This document shows positions 52,076 to 62,911 of a stretch of DNA of 64,000 nt, piece after piece; positions within the stretch are counted from its first letter, which is position 1, and each line of letters begins with the position of its first letter. The translations under genes and the position numbers were made by a program. The stretch is from Candidatus Promineifilum breve (GTDB taxonomy: Bacteria > Chloroflexota > Anaerolineae > Promineifilales > Promineifilaceae), in assembly GCF_900066015.1 (NCBI RefSeq), contig NZ_LN890655.1, forward strand, positions 3,884,726 to 3,948,725, written 5' to 3'. Below the pieces are notes generated by a model. It did no database searches, was not told the origin of the DNA, and saw nothing but the letters and a program-made list of their open reading frames with translations.

Positions 52076-53398
52076 TTACTCTTCGGGCGGGCGCAAGGCG
52101 TAGCCCACGCCGCGCTCGCTGATGATCCAGTTGCCAAACGGATCGACGGCCCGCCGCAGACGCTTGATCAGCGTCTTGAGCCGGTCGGGGTCGTCTACCA
52201 ATACATCCCCCCACACCGCCATTTCCAGGTCTTCGCCACGCACGACCTGATCGGGGTGGCGGCACAGCTGGACCAGGATGTTGAATTGCGAGGTGGTCAG
52301 GTTAAGCTCCTGGCCGTTGCCCCACACCTGGTGGCGCTGATCATCGATGACAAACGGCCCGGCCTGCACCAGTCCGTCCACGGCTTGACGGCGCACGAAG
52401 CGGCGCAAGATCTCGCTGCTGTACCGGTAGACGCCGTCAACCCGTTGCAACAGGCATTGCTGTTCCAGCTGGCGCAGGCTATCGATCGGGCCGTCGGCGA
52501 TAGCCAGCACGTGTTGCTCCTCGGGGGTAAGGTTTTGCCACAGATAGCCCAGATGGGACTCGGCTTCGACCTCAATCGGGCTATCGAGGACGTGGAAATC
52601 ACTCTCGGCCGTCCCCGCGCCCAACTCGCCGGTGATCAGCGCCTGGACGGCATGATAGCCGCCGATGTGGAGAAAGAACGGATGATGCCCCACCAGCCGG
52701 ATCAGATAATGAATCAACGCCGGCGGGAAGGTGACCGTCGTGCGGGCCAGCCGCTGCTGAAAAAGGTCAAGGGCCTCGGCCTCATCGAAAAGCCCCAGCG
52801 GCAACGTGACGAAGATATTGAAGAAAGGGGAGCTAAGGACAGCCTCTTCGGCGGTGATGTCGAAGAGCGGCCGTTGGCTGGCCGTCAGATAGGCCAGGCC
52901 ATACTTGGTCGTCAGGCCGCGCAGCCGGGCGAAGAAGTAGGGTGTCAGGTGCTGGTTGGCGGCCAGCAATTCGAACTCATCGAGCAGCACGACGACGCCC
53001 GTGCCCTGTTGATAGACCTGCGCCAGGGCGCGGTCGAGGGCGCGGTAGGTTCCCGGCTCGGCGGCCGTGTCCAGGTTCAGCCCGGCCTGCGAAGCCGCGT
53101 CGAGCAGCCCGGCATACAGCAATTCATAAACTTCTTCGGGCGGCGAGCCGGCCAACTCCTGGCAATCGAGCAGGACGAAGAGGGCCTGGGGCGGATTCAG
53201 GCCAAACGATTCGCGCACCGCGGGGTGGCTCAGATGCAACAGGAGCGAACTCTTGCCGATGCGCCGCGGCCCGATGAGCGATACGCTCTGGCCGTTGCGC
53301 AACAGGCCCAACATCTGGCTCAATTCGGCCGCGCGGCCGACGAAATCCTCGACACGCCGGATGGCCCCACGATGAAAGAACGGATTATCTACACCCAT
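52076..53398 (-). CDS. ATPase with C-terminal OmpR-type DNA-binding domain
   Basis: 440 residues. N-terminus NPFFHRGAIRRVEDFVGRAAELSQMLGLLRNGQ leads into an ATPase with P-loop GPRRIGKSS (about 43-51), a long ATPase domain with VVLLDEFELLAANQHL as Walker B, and a helical part to about 330. The last 100 residues are a winged helix of the Trans_reg_C/OmpR type (QFNILVQLCRHPDQVVRGEDLEMAVWGD, RLKTLIKRLRRAVDPFGNWIISERGVGYAL). No receiver domain is present. It is probably a regulator whose DNA binding is governed by ATP and ligand binding. It is the first gene of a two-gene unit with the large propeller-ATPase. Confidence 0.85.
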   Translation of the reverse strand: MGVDNPFFHRGAIRRVEDFVGRAAELSQMLGLLRNGQSVSLIGPRRIGKSSLLLHLSHPAVRESFGLNPPQALFVLLDCQELAGSPPEEVYELLYAGLLDAASQAGLNLDTAAEPGTYRALDRALAQVYQQGTGVVVLLDEFELLAANQHLTPYFFARLRGLTTKYGLAYLTASQRPLFDITAEEAVLSSPFFNIFVTLPLGLFDEAEALDLFQQRLARTTVTFPPALIHYLIRLVGHHPFFLHIGGYHAVQALITGELGAGTAESDFHVLDSPIEVEAESHLGYLWQNLTPEEQHVLAIADGPIDSLRQLEQQCLLQRVDGVYRYSSEILRRFVRRQAVDGLVQAGPFVIDDQRHQVWGNGQELNLTTSQFNILVQLCRHPDQVVRGEDLEMAVWGDVLVDDPDRLKTLIKRLRRAVDPFGNWIISERGVGYALRPPEE

Positions 53399-53406
53399 AT
53401 CCCTCT

Positions 53407-53436
53407 ATTGTAATGCCGATGGGGTTGAAATGGTAA
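53407..53436 (-). promoter_or_regulatory. Possible promoter of the two-ATPase unit (predicted leaderless)
   Basis: Minus strand TTACCA (53436-53431), 18-base spacer, TACAAT (53412-53407). The ATG at 53398 is 8 bases downstream. The -35 box is weak. Confidence 0.4.
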
Positions 53437-53484
53437 TAGCCAATTCAAGGACTAATGGAGGTTAAATGGCGAGTGAATAGCCAC

Positions 53485-53513
53485 TTGCCGCCGGGTCGCG
53501 GCGCACGTACAAT
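53485..53513 (+). promoter_or_regulatory. Promoter of the YprB-like exonuclease gene (predicted leaderless)
   Basis: TTGCCG (53485-53490), 17-base spacer, TACAAT (53508-53513). The ATG at 53521 is 7 bases downstream, with no ribosome site. Confidence 0.6.
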
Positions 53514-53520
53514 CGAACAT

Positions 53521-54794
53521 ATGACCGACGAGATCGCCGCCTTGCTGCGCCGTCTGGGCGTGCAGAAAGGCGCGCGCCACCTTCGCCCGGCCCCGCCGCC
53601 GCCACCAGCCCGGCCCAGCGGCCCGCCGCCGCTCGACATGCTGTTGCCGGGTGGACGGCTGATTGAGGCCGCCGCCGGGGCGTGCTTCGTCGTCGAGCGC
53701 GTCTACCCGGCCCACCACCGCCACGGCCACGACGCGCTGGCCGATCTGTTGGCGCTGGCCCCCGACGAGGGCGCGCGCTACGCCATCGATCCGCGCCTGG
53801 CCGGGGCCAGTTTCCGCGACTTTCTCTTCCTGGACACCGAGACGACCGGTCTGGCCGGGGCCGGAGCATTGGCCTTCATGGTGGGGGTCGCGTTCTTTGA
53901 GCCGCAGCCCGTCGTCGTGGATGGGCAAGCCGAAGTCCGCGACGTGCTCGTCGTTCGCCAGCTCTTTTTGCGCGACCCCGGTGATGAGCCGGTGATGTTG
54001 GCCTATCTGGATGAACTGCTGGAGGGCAAGGCGGGGCTGATCACCTTCAACGGCCGCTCCTTCGACGTGCCCCTGCTGGACAATCGCTACCTGCTGAACC
54101 GCCGTCTCGGCCGCCTGCCGGCCATGCCCCACATCGACCTGCTGCCCCCGGCCCGCCGCCTCTACCGGGCGCGGCTCGGCTCGTGCGCTCTGGGCGCGCT
54201 GGAGCAAAGCTTGCTCGGTCTGAGCCGCACCCAGGACGACGTGCCCGGCTGGCTCATCCCATCCCTCTATCTCAACTATCTGCGCAGCGGCGACGCGACC
54301 GAATTGGCCCGCGTGTTCTATCACAATGAGATGGACATGCTGTCGATGGTGACGCTGGCCGGGCGCATCTTCCGCCAGTTGGCCGACTCGCGCTGCGACG
54401 ATGCCCGAGATCAGGTCAGTCTGGGACGCTGGCAGGCGGATCTGGGGCTGCACGAACTGGCCGAGGGGACATTGCGCGAGGCGCTGGAGGGCGATCTGCC
54501 GCTGGAAGCTTACCATCAGGCGCTCTACCGGCTGGCCGCGCTCTACAAGGCCAACGGCCGCCGGGCCGAGGCCGTCGTCGCCTGGCAGCAGATCGCCTAC
54601 ACCAGCGACGGCGACGTGACGGCCCACGTTGAACTGGCGAAGCATTACGAATGGCAGGCGGGCGACCCGCCGGCAGCGCGGGAATGGACGCAACGGGCGC
54701 TGGCGCTGCTGGAGCGGTTGCCGCTGACGCCCAACACGCGCCTGGCGCGGGCCGAACTCAACCACCGCTTGCAGCGCCTGGAACGGAAAGTGGG

Positions 54795-54798
<4 letters not shown>
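53521..54798 (+). CDS. RNase H-like 3'-5' exonuclease (YprB type) with TPR-like repeats
   Basis: 425 residues from ATG 53521; an in-frame ATG at 53455 lies upstream of the promoter. After a Pro-rich segment (about 23-40), residues about 100-290 form an RNase H-fold DEDD exonuclease: [26 protein letters not shown] (Asp-Glu of motif I), [17 protein letters not shown] (motif II) and [21 protein letters not shown] (motif III). The last 120 residues are TPR-like helices ([25 protein letters not shown]). YprB proteins often pair with an RecQ-like helicase, absent here. It converges on trpB, sharing 4 bases. Confidence 0.85.
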
Positions 54799-56012
<1,214 letters not shown>

Positions 56013-56067
56013 GCGACTCCTGTTACAGTTGCGGATCGACGGCCGGATTATAACATCAATGTTGCCA

Positions 56068-56080
56068 GACCTGACAGGTC
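56068..56080. repeat. Short palindrome GACCTGACAGGTC
   Basis: GACCT, 3-base GAC, AGGTC. It lies between the divergent trpB and trmFO genes and resembles the palindrome at 27730-27740. It may be an operator or a repeat remnant. Confidence 0.45.
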
Positions 56081-56106
56081 GGGAAGGCAGTCGTTCGGCC
56101 GGGCTG

Positions 56107-56115
56107 TGATAGAAT
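56107..56115 (+). promoter_or_regulatory. Extended -10 promoter of trmFO (predicted leaderless)
   Basis: TGATAGAAT with TAGAAT at 56110-56115 and TG in the extended position. The ATG at 56122 is 6 bases downstream. No -35 box or ribosome site is seen. Confidence 0.45.
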
Positions 56116-56121
56116 ACAAGC

Positions 56122-57483
56122 ATGACCCATGAACTCACCATTATCGGCGGCGGGCTGGCCGGCTGCGAGGCGGCCTGGCAGGTGGCCGAGGCCGGCGTCG
56201 CCGTGCGCCTATACGAGATGCGACCGGGCCGCATGACCCCCGCCCACGAAACGCCGTGGCTGGCCGAACTGGTATGCAGCAATTCGCTCGGCTCCGACCT
56301 GACCCACAAGGCCCCCGGTTTGCTGAAGGCCGAGTTGCGCGGGCTAGGCTCACTCATCCTGGCCTGCGCCGCCGAGACGGCCGTGCCCGCCGGGTCGTCG
56401 CTGGCCGTCGACCGCGAGGGGTTTGCCCGGCAGGTGACGGCGCGGATCGCCGCCCACCCGCGCATCACCCTGGTAGCCGAGGAAGTGACGGCCATCCCCG
56501 ACGGGCCGGTCATCGTCGCCAGCGGGCCGCTGACGTCGCCGGCGCTGGCCGCGAGCATCGGCGGGCTGGCCGGGCAGGAGTATCTGTACTTCTACGACGC
56601 CGTCGCCCCCATCGTGCAGGCCGAGACGATCGATCTGTCCATCGCCTTCCGCCAGTCGCGCTACGAGCGCGGCGAGCAGGAAGAGGGGGACTATATCAAC
56701 TGCCCCATGACCCGCGAGGAGTACGACGCCTTCATCGACGCCCTGCTGACGGCCGAGACGATCACCCTCAAACAGTTCGAGGCCGAAGACCCCCACTTCT
56801 TCGAGGGCTGCATGCCCGTCGAAGCGCTGGCCGCCCGTGGGCGCGAGGCCCCGGCGTTCGGCCCGCTGCGGCCGGTGGGCCTGACCGACCCGCGCACCGG
56901 GCGGCGGCCGCACGCCGTCGTCCAGTTGCGCCAGGATAACCTCGTCGGCACGCTCTACAACATGGTCGGCTTCCAGACCAACCTGAAATGGGGTGACCAG
57001 CAGCGCGTGTTGCGCCTCATCCCCGGTCTGGCCCAGGCCGAATTCGCCCGCTACGGCATGATGCACCGCAACACCTACATCAATTCGCCGGCCATGCTCC
57101 AGCCCACGATGCAGTTCCGCAGCCGGGCCGACCTGTTCTTCGCCGGGCAAATCGTTGGCGTCGAGGGTTACGTGGGCAATGCCGGCACGGGGCTGCTGGC
57201 CGGAGTCAACGCCGCCCGGCTGTTGCAGGGGCGGCATCCGGTGATCTTGCCGCCGGCGACGATGCTGGGCGCGTTGTGCCATTACGTCACCCATGCCGCC
57301 GCGCGCGACTTCCAGCCGATGAAGGCCAACTTCGGCATCCTGCCGCCGCTGCCGCCGCGACCGGGCAAGGACGAGCGCGGCCGGCAATACGCCGAGCGGG
57401 CGCTGACGGCCATGCGCCGCTTTGCGCGTGAGCACGGGCTGCGCTACGATCGCCACATCGCGGAAGCATCCGTTAGCTCGTAA
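56122..57483 (+). CDS. trmFO: Methylenetetrahydrofolate-tRNA-(uracil-5-)-methyltransferase TrmFO
   Basis: 453 residues. TrmFO makes ribothymidine at U54 of tRNA using methylene-THF and FADH2. Motifs: FAD-binding [69 protein letters not shown] (catalytic Cys region), [60 protein letters not shown] and ALCHYVTHA. Full length. It supports a cell that relies on folate for tRNA methylation; folD is in the same window. The ATG appears leaderless. Confidence 0.96.
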   Translation: MTHELTIIGGGLAGCEAAWQVAEAGVAVRLYEMRPGRMTPAHETPWLAELVCSNSLGSDLTHKAPGLLKAELRGLGSLILACAAETAVPAGSSLAVDREGFARQVTARIAAHPRITLVAEEVTAIPDGPVIVASGPLTSPALAASIGGLAGQEYLYFYDAVAPIVQAETIDLSIAFRQSRYERGEQEEGDYINCPMTREEYDAFIDALLTAETITLKQFEAEDPHFFEGCMPVEALAARGREAPAFGPLRPVGLTDPRTGRRPHAVVQLRQDNLVGTLYNMVGFQTNLKWGDQQRVLRLIPGLAQAEFARYGMMHRNTYINSPAMLQPTMQFRSRADLFFAGQIVGVEGYVGNAGTGLLAGVNAARLLQGRHPVILPPATMLGALCHYVTHAAARDFQPMKANFGILPPLPPRPGKDERGRQYAERALTAMRRFAREHGLRYDRHIAEASVSS

Positions 57484-57537
57484 TGGTTCACCCCGGACAA
57501 GGCTATCCCCGAGGAAGCAGATAGGATAGAGGGAATA

Positions 57538-59145
57538 ATGGAAATCGTTGTGGAAACCGCCGTCAGTGAAGTCGTCGTCTACCCCGACCGCGCCCGTATC
57601 ACCAGCCGGGGGCGCTGCCAACTGGACGAGGGGTTGCATTATCTGGTGATTGGCGACTTGCCGCTGGTCATGGAGCCGGAATCGGTGCGCGCCGCCGGGG
57701 CGGGGTCGGCCCGCGTCCGCTTGCGCAGCGTCGATGTGCAACACCGCCATTACGCCCAGGCTCCGGCGGCCAACGTGCTGGAACTGGAGAACCGCATCGG
57801 GCAACAGACCGACGCGGTGCAGGCCCTCAAAGACCGCGCGGCCATCAAGCGGGCGTCGAGTGAGCATCTGGAAGGATTGCGGCGGGCGACCACCGAGTTT
57901 GCGGCCGGCATTGCCCGCGGCCGTCACACCGTGGAGAAGCAAGCCGAGTTGATCCGCTTTTTTGAGGAAGAGGATACACGCCTGCGCGGCGAGCTACGGG
58001 TGCTGGCCGAAGAGCTACGCGTCGCCAATGATGAACTGGTCAAGCTGCAAGCCGAACTCGAACAGTTGCGCGCCGCCCGGCCGCGACAGCGCTACGAGGC
58101 GCGATTGGAGATCGAGGCCCTGTCGGCCGGCGATTTCGCCGTGGAGTTGAACTACGTCGTCAATCGGGCGTCCTGGCGACCCCTCTATGACGTGCGTCTG
58201 CGCGAGGGCGAGGCGGGCGGCGCGGCCGTGGTCGCCGTCGCCCATCTGGCCGAAATCAGCCAGAATACCGGCCAGGATTGGGCGGGGGTGCGCCTGTCGG
58301 TCTCCACGGCCCGCCCGGCGTTGAATCAGCGCGCGCCGGAACTGAAGCCGTGGTTCATCGACGCCTTGGTGGCCCGGCCGCTAATGGCCAAGGCCCAATA
58401 CGCGGCCGAGTCCGGTCCCATGATGCGCTCGGCCAAGTTTGAATCCGCGGCCGACGAAATGCCCATGATGGCGATGGCCGCCGCGCCCATCGAGGCCGAG
58501 GCAGTGGTGGCCGAGGTGCAGGACAGCGGCGCGGCCGTGTCCTTCGTGGTGGCCGGCGGCGTGGATATTCCCGGCGACGGCACGCCCAAGAAGACGACGC
58601 TGGGCTACTATGACCTGACGCCGCAACTCGATTTCCTGGCCGTGCCGCGCCACACTGATGCCGTCTATCGCCGGGCCAAGCTGAGCAACACGACCGGCGC
58701 GCCGCTGCTGGCCGGGCCGATCAATCTCTACGTCGGCGAGGAGTACATCGGTCAGAACCTGTTGACCTACACGCCGGGCGGCGGCGAGATTGAGCTGGTG
58801 CTGGGCGTGGAGGAGCGCATCAAGGTGAAGCGCGAACTGGTGCGCCGCGACGTGGACAAGCGGCTGCTGCGCGATCAGCGGCAGGTTGTCCTGGGCTATG
58901 AGATCAAGCTGGAGAACTTGCTGGCCGCCCCGGCGCGCCTGACCGTCCAGGATCAATACCCGGTTTCGCGCCACGACCAGATCAAGGTGCGCCTCGACCG
59001 CGTGTCGCCGGAGCCGGTGGAACAGACGGAACTCCACATCCTGAAATGGGAGTTGACGCTCGCCGCGGGCGAAAAGAAGACGATTCAATACGAATACCAG
59101 GTCGAACATCCGCGGGCGTTGCCCGTGCGCGGGTTGGTCGACTAG
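57538..59145 (+). CDS. DUF4139 domain protein, mucoidy inhibitor A (MuiA) family
   Basis: 535 residues. N-terminal DUF4140-like part with [34 protein letters not shown], a coiled coil (about 80-195, [25 protein letters not shown]... [21 protein letters not shown]), then the DUF4139 beta domain with [45 protein letters not shown] and C-terminal LEVEHPR-type strands ([23 protein letters not shown]). No signal peptide is evident. Family function is unknown. GAGGGA lies 3 bases before the ATG. Confidence 0.88.
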   Translation: MEIVVETAVSEVVVYPDRARITSRGRCQLDEGLHYLVIGDLPLVMEPESVRAAGAGSARVRLRSVDVQHRHYAQAPAANVLELENRIGQQTDAVQALKDRAAIKRASSEHLEGLRRATTEFAAGIARGRHTVEKQAELIRFFEEEDTRLRGELRVLAEELRVANDELVKLQAELEQLRAARPRQRYEARLEIEALSAGDFAVELNYVVNRASWRPLYDVRLREGEAGGAAVVAVAHLAEISQNTGQDWAGVRLSVSTARPALNQRAPELKPWFIDALVARPLMAKAQYAAESGPMMRSAKFESAADEMPMMAMAAAPIEAEAVVAEVQDSGAAVSFVVAGGVDIPGDGTPKKTTLGYYDLTPQLDFLAVPRHTDAVYRRAKLSNTTGAPLLAGPINLYVGEEYIGQNLLTYTPGGGEIELVLGVEERIKVKRELVRRDVDKRLLRDQRQVVLGYEIKLENLLAAPARLTVQDQYPVSRHDQIKVRLDRVSPEPVEQTELHILKWELTLAAGEKKTIQYEYQVEHPRALPVRGLVD

Positions 59146-59161
59146 GTGGGAGGATACAACT

Positions 59162-60472
59162 ACGGCCAGTAAAGGATATGACACCGCGCCACCGCGCGAA
59201 CACGCTTTTCTCGTCGGCACCGAACTGCGCGACAGCGAGCCGCTGCTGCCGGTCGAGGCCAGTCTGGAAGAGTTGACCCGGCTGGCCGACACGGCCGGCA
59301 TCGACGTCGTCGGCCAGACGTTCCAACGCTTCGACAAGCCCAACGCCGCCACCTACATCGGCGGGGGCAAGGTCGCGGAAGTGAAAACGCTCATCGAAGA
59401 GCTTCAGGCCGACATGGTCATCTTCGACGATGAGCTTTCGCCGCGCCACCAGCGCGAACTGGAAGAGATTTTCGGCGAGAACGTGAAGGTGATCGACCGC
59501 ACGGCGCTCATCCTCGACATCTTCGCCCAGCACGCCCACACCCGCGAGGGCAAGCTGCAAGTGGAGCTGGCGCAACTGGAATACCGCGTGCCGCGCCTGA
59601 CGCGCATGTGGACCCACCTGGCGCGGCAGGCGGGCGGCCGGGCGGGCGGCGCCACCGGCGGCGTGGGCTTGCGCGGCCCCGGCGAAACGCAGCTGGAGAC
59701 CGACCGGCGCGAGATCGGCCGGCGCATCTCGCAGATCAAGGAGGAACTTGACGGTGTGCGCGCCCACCGCGAGCGCCACCGCAGCAAGCGCCAACAGACC
59801 GAGCTTCAAGTGGTGGCCATCGTCGGCTACACCAATGCCGGCAAATCGACGCTGCTCAACAAGCTGAGCGGGGCCGACGTGTTGGCCGCCGACATGCTCT
59901 TCGCCACGCTCGATCCCACGACGCGCAAGGTCAACATGCCCGGCGGCCGGGAGTTGCTGTTCACCGACACGGTCGGCTTCATCCAGAAGCTGCCAACGCA
60001 GATCGTGGCCGCCTTCCGCGCCACGCTGGAGGAGATCGGCGACGCGGATTTGCTGCTCCACGTCGTCGATGTCACCCACCCCAACGCGGCCGAGCAGATC
60101 GAGGCCGTCGAGGACACGCTGTCCGAACTGGAGGCCGACCACCTGCCGATGGTTATCGCCCTGAACAAGGCCGACCGGCTGTCTAATCCAGAAGAGGCCG
60201 TCGCCGAACTGGAGCTCGACGCGCCGGCGGTGCTGGTTTCGGCCCGGACGGGGCAAGGCATCGACCAACTGCTCGTCACCATCGAGGCGGCCATGGTCAG
60301 CTTGCTGAAGCCCATCGAAGTCCACATCCCCTATGACCGGGGCGACTTACTCTCTTTATTCTACGAACGCGGTCAGGTCGATCAGGAAAAGCATACCGGA
60401 ACGGGTGTCCACCTGTTCGGCCGTCTTCCCGCTCGCCTGCTCCCGGCCTTTGCCCCCTTTCGATCCGAATGA
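59162..60472 (+). CDS. hflX: GTPase HflX, non-canonical start codon
   Basis: 436 residues if initiated at ACG 59162, where GGGAGG (59148-59153) lies 8 bases upstream. HflX splits stalled or 100S ribosomes. The conserved N-terminus [40 protein letters not shown] begins before the first normal start codon in frame, TTG at 59273; the frame from 59057 to 59273 has only a CTG (59225). Motifs: [73 protein letters not shown] (G1), [12 protein letters not shown] (G3) and LNKADRL (G4). The stop overlaps the M20 gene by 4 bases. Confidence 0.9.
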   Translation, partial: TASKGYDTAPPREHAFLVGTELRDSEPLLPVEASLEELTRLADTAGIDVVGQTFQRFDKPNAATYIGGGKVAEVKTLIEELQADMVIFDDELSPRHQRELEEIFGENVKVIDRTALILDIFAQHAHTREGKLQVELAQLEYRVPRLTRMWTHLARQAGGRAGGATGGVGLRGPGETQLETDRREIGRRISQIKEELDGVRAHRERHRSKRQQTELQVVAIVGYTNAGKSTLLNKLSGADVLAADMLFATLDPTTRKVNMPGGRELLFTDTVGFIQKLPTQIVAAFRATLEEIGDADLLLHVVDVTHPNAAEQIEAVEDTLSELEADHLPMVIALNKADRLSNPEEAVAELELDAPAVLVSARTGQGIDQLLVTIEAAMVSLLKPIEVHIPYDRGDLLSLFYERGQVDQEKHTGTGVHLFGRLPARLLPAFAPFRSE

Positions 60473-61641
60473 ACCTAATCGACGACATTGCTCAACGGCC
60501 GGAAGTCGCCGCGGCCTGTGCCTCATTCCACGCGCGACTGGAGACGATCCTCGATCAGATCGTCGCCATCCAACAAATCCCCGCGCCCACCTCTGACGAA
60601 GGGCAGCGGGCCCGCTACGTCGAGGAGCGGTTTCGGGCGCTCGGCCTGGCCGACGTGCGCCGCGACGGGCTGAACAACGTCTACGGCCGCGCGCCGGGCA
60701 GCGATGCCGCGCGCCGGCCGCTGGTGCTGACGGCCCACCTGGACACCGTGTTTCCGACCGATACCGACCTCGCCGTCCGCCGCGACGGGGCGCTCTACCA
60801 CGGCCCCGGCATCGGCGACAACTCGACCGGGGTGGCCGGGCTGCTGGTGGTGGCCGAGGCGTTGCGCGAGCAGCGTATCCCTCATGCCGCCGACATCCAT
60901 TTCGTCGCCAACGTCGGCGAGGAGGGATTGGGCGATCTGCGCGGGATGCGCGCCGTGGTCGACCACTTCGGCGGCGCGGCCACCTACGTGGTGGTCGAGG
61001 GCGGCCTCTACGGGCAACTGACCCATCAGGCCATCGGCGTGCGCCGCTATCGGGTCGAGGTGACCGCGCCGGGCGGCCACTCCTGGGGCTCGTTTGGCGC
61101 GGCCAGCGCCATCCACGTCCTCGGCCGGCTCATTGCCGCCATCGACGGGCTGAACGTGCCGGTGGAGCCGAAGACGACCTACAACGTGGGCATCATCGAG
61201 GGCGGCCTGTCGATCAACACCATCGCCGCCGCGGCCCGGCTCTGGCTCGATTTGCGTTCGGAGTCGCCCGAGGCGCTAAACCGGCTCGTCGGTCAGGTAC
61301 ACGACATCGCGCGCGAGATGAGCGACCAGTACGCCGCGCGGGGCGAGGGGGTGGGCATCGATCTGATCGAGGTCGGTAACCGCCCGGCGGGCCACATCCC
61401 GCGCCGGTCGCCCATCGTGGCCGCGGCCGACGCCGCGCTGCGGGCCGTGGGCTGCGCCGAGGTGCGCTACATCGTCAGCAGCACCGACGCCAATATCCCC
61501 CTCAGCCGGGGCTATCAGGCGGTCTGTCTGGGCCTGACGCACTCCACCAACTGCCATCGCACGGATGAATACATCGACGTGACCCATTTACCGGCCGGCC
61601 TGGGCCAGTTGCTCCTGGTAACCCTGGCCGCGGCCGGCTAA
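60469..61641 (+). CDS. M20 family metallopeptidase
   Basis: 390 residues, ATG in an ATGA overlap with hflX. Zinc-binding sites: [10 protein letters not shown] (His and catalytic Asp), [15 protein letters not shown] (bridging Asp), [15 protein letters not shown] (catalytic and metal Glu) and [18 protein letters not shown] (C-terminal His). The dimerisation domain contains [13 protein letters not shown]. It resembles peptidase T/tripeptidase-like M20 members more than the dipeptidase at 29206. No signal peptide. Confidence 0.9.
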   Translation: MNLIDDIAQRPEVAAACASFHARLETILDQIVAIQQIPAPTSDEGQRARYVEERFRALGLADVRRDGLNNVYGRAPGSDAARRPLVLTAHLDTVFPTDTDLAVRRDGALYHGPGIGDNSTGVAGLLVVAEALREQRIPHAADIHFVANVGEEGLGDLRGMRAVVDHFGGAATYVVVEGGLYGQLTHQAIGVRRYRVEVTAPGGHSWGSFGAASAIHVLGRLIAAIDGLNVPVEPKTTYNVGIIEGGLSINTIAAAARLWLDLRSESPEALNRLVGQVHDIAREMSDQYAARGEGVGIDLIEVGNRPAGHIPRRSPIVAAADAALRAVGCAEVRYIVSSTDANIPLSRGYQAVCLGLTHSTNCHRTDEYIDVTHLPAGLGQLLLVTLAAAG

Positions 61642-61693
61642 ACCATTGGCCTGCGCGGCAACGCGCGGCCGTTCATCACAGGGGGATACTCCC

Positions 61694-62827
61694 ATGCAAT
61701 TTGAATTGAACGCAGAACAGCGCGCCCTGCGGGACGTGGTTCACGATTTCGTGGCCGCCGAGCTACGGCCGCGCGCCCGCCACACCGACGAGACGGGCGA
61801 ATTCAACTGGCCGGCGACGCGCAAGATGGGGCCATTGGGCCTGTTGGGGCTGGAAGTGCCCGAAGCGTACGGCGGCGCGGCGCTCGATGCCATCAGCGTT
61901 GCCATCGTCATCGAGGAGTTGGGTTGGGGTTGCGGCTCCACGGCGCTGGCGATCGCCGCCCACAACGGACTGGGCCTCGGCCCCCTCGTCGCCTTTGGCA
62001 GCGAGGCGCAGAAGCGCGAATGGCTGCCGCGCCTGACGAGCGGCCAGGGCAAGCTGGCCTGCCTCAGCCTGACTGAGCCAGGCGCGGGGTCAGACCTGAA
62101 GGGCGGGGTGAAGACGCGGGCCGTGGCCGAGGGCGACTCGTGGATCATCGACGGGGCCAAGATGTGGATGACCAACGCCTCCATCTCTGACCTGATGGTG
62201 GTGCTGTGCCGCACCGACCGTGACGCCTTGAGCCACATCCTGGTGCCCAGCGACACGCCGGGCATCACCATCGGCCCGCCGGAGAAGAAGATGGGGCTGC
62301 ACGGTTCGCCGACCCATGCCGTCACCTTCGACGAGGTGCGCGTGCCGCGGGCCAACCTGCTGGGCGGGGAAGGGCGCGGCCTGGCGCAGACGTTGGCGAC
62401 GCTCGATAGCGGCCGCGTCGGCATCGGTGCGCTGGCCCTCGGTCTGGCCCAGGCGGCCTACGAGGAGGCGCTGAAGTATGCCCAGCAGCGGGAAGCGTTC
62501 GGCCAGCCCATCGCCAACTTCCAGGCCATCCAGTGGATGCTGGCCGACGCGGCGACGGAGATCGAAGCTGCCCGGCTGATGGTTCACAAGGCAGCCTGGC
62601 TGAAGGGGTTGGGGCGGCCGTATAGCCAGATGGCGTCGATGGCCAAACTCTTCGCCACCGAGGTCAGTGAGCGCGTCTGCCGCAACGCCATCCAGATTCA
62701 CGGTGGCTTCGGCTACAGTAGCGAGTTCGAGGTGGAGCGCATGTACCGCGATACCCGCCTGATGACCATCGGCGAGGGAACGAGCGAGATCCAGCGGTTG
62801 GTGATTGCGCGGCATCTGCTGAGCTGA
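61694..62827 (+). CDS. Acyl-CoA dehydrogenase
   Basis: 377 residues from ATG 61694 (a longer frame starts at 61646). A flavoprotein that oxidises acyl-CoA to enoyl-CoA. Motifs: MQFELNAEQRALRDVVHDFVAAELRP, LGLLGLEVPEAYGG, LACLSLTEPGAGSDLKGGVKTRA (FAD and substrate loop), WIIDGAKMWMTNASISD, YAQQREAFGQPIANFQAIQWMLAD and IQIHGGFGYSSEFEVERMYRDTRLMTIGEGTSEIQRLVIARHLL. Chain-length preference cannot be read. No other beta-oxidation gene is adjacent. Confidence 0.94.
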   Translation: MQFELNAEQRALRDVVHDFVAAELRPRARHTDETGEFNWPATRKMGPLGLLGLEVPEAYGGAALDAISVAIVIEELGWGCGSTALAIAAHNGLGLGPLVAFGSEAQKREWLPRLTSGQGKLACLSLTEPGAGSDLKGGVKTRAVAEGDSWIIDGAKMWMTNASISDLMVVLCRTDRDALSHILVPSDTPGITIGPPEKKMGLHGSPTHAVTFDEVRVPRANLLGGEGRGLAQTLATLDSGRVGIGALALGLAQAAYEEALKYAQQREAFGQPIANFQAIQWMLADAATEIEAARLMVHKAAWLKGLGRPYSQMASMAKLFATEVSERVCRNAIQIHGGFGYSSEFEVERMYRDTRLMTIGEGTSEIQRLVIARHLLS

Positions 62828-62911
62828 GCAGGGGAGCGGGGGAGCAGGGGAGAAGGGGAGAAGGGGAGATCGTGCACCCCTGCTCCCTTTCTCCCCTGCC
62901 CCCCTGCCCTC
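62828..62911. repeat. Purine-rich GGGGAG repeat and pyrimidine-rich counterpart
   Basis: A G-rich tract of tandem GGGGAG/GGGGAGAA units (about 62828-62869) is followed after a few bases by a C-rich tract (about 62876-62911), so the two can fold into an imperfect hairpin. The G-run side could also form a G-quadruplex. It fills the gap between the convergent acyl-CoA dehydrogenase and glycoside-hydrolase-like genes. Confidence 0.8.

Noticed and set aside
53452-54765. 437-residue open frame on the minus strand across the YprB-like exonuclease
   Set aside because: The plus frame has the DEDD exonuclease motifs; this is a shadow.
56350-57942. 530-residue open frame on the minus strand across trmFO and the DUF4139 gene
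   Set aside because: Antisense shadow of two recognised genes; no family motif, low-complexity Gly/Gln/Arg composition.
58982-60325. 447-residue open frame on the minus strand across hflX
   Set aside because: Antisense to a conserved GTPase, with no recognisable motif.
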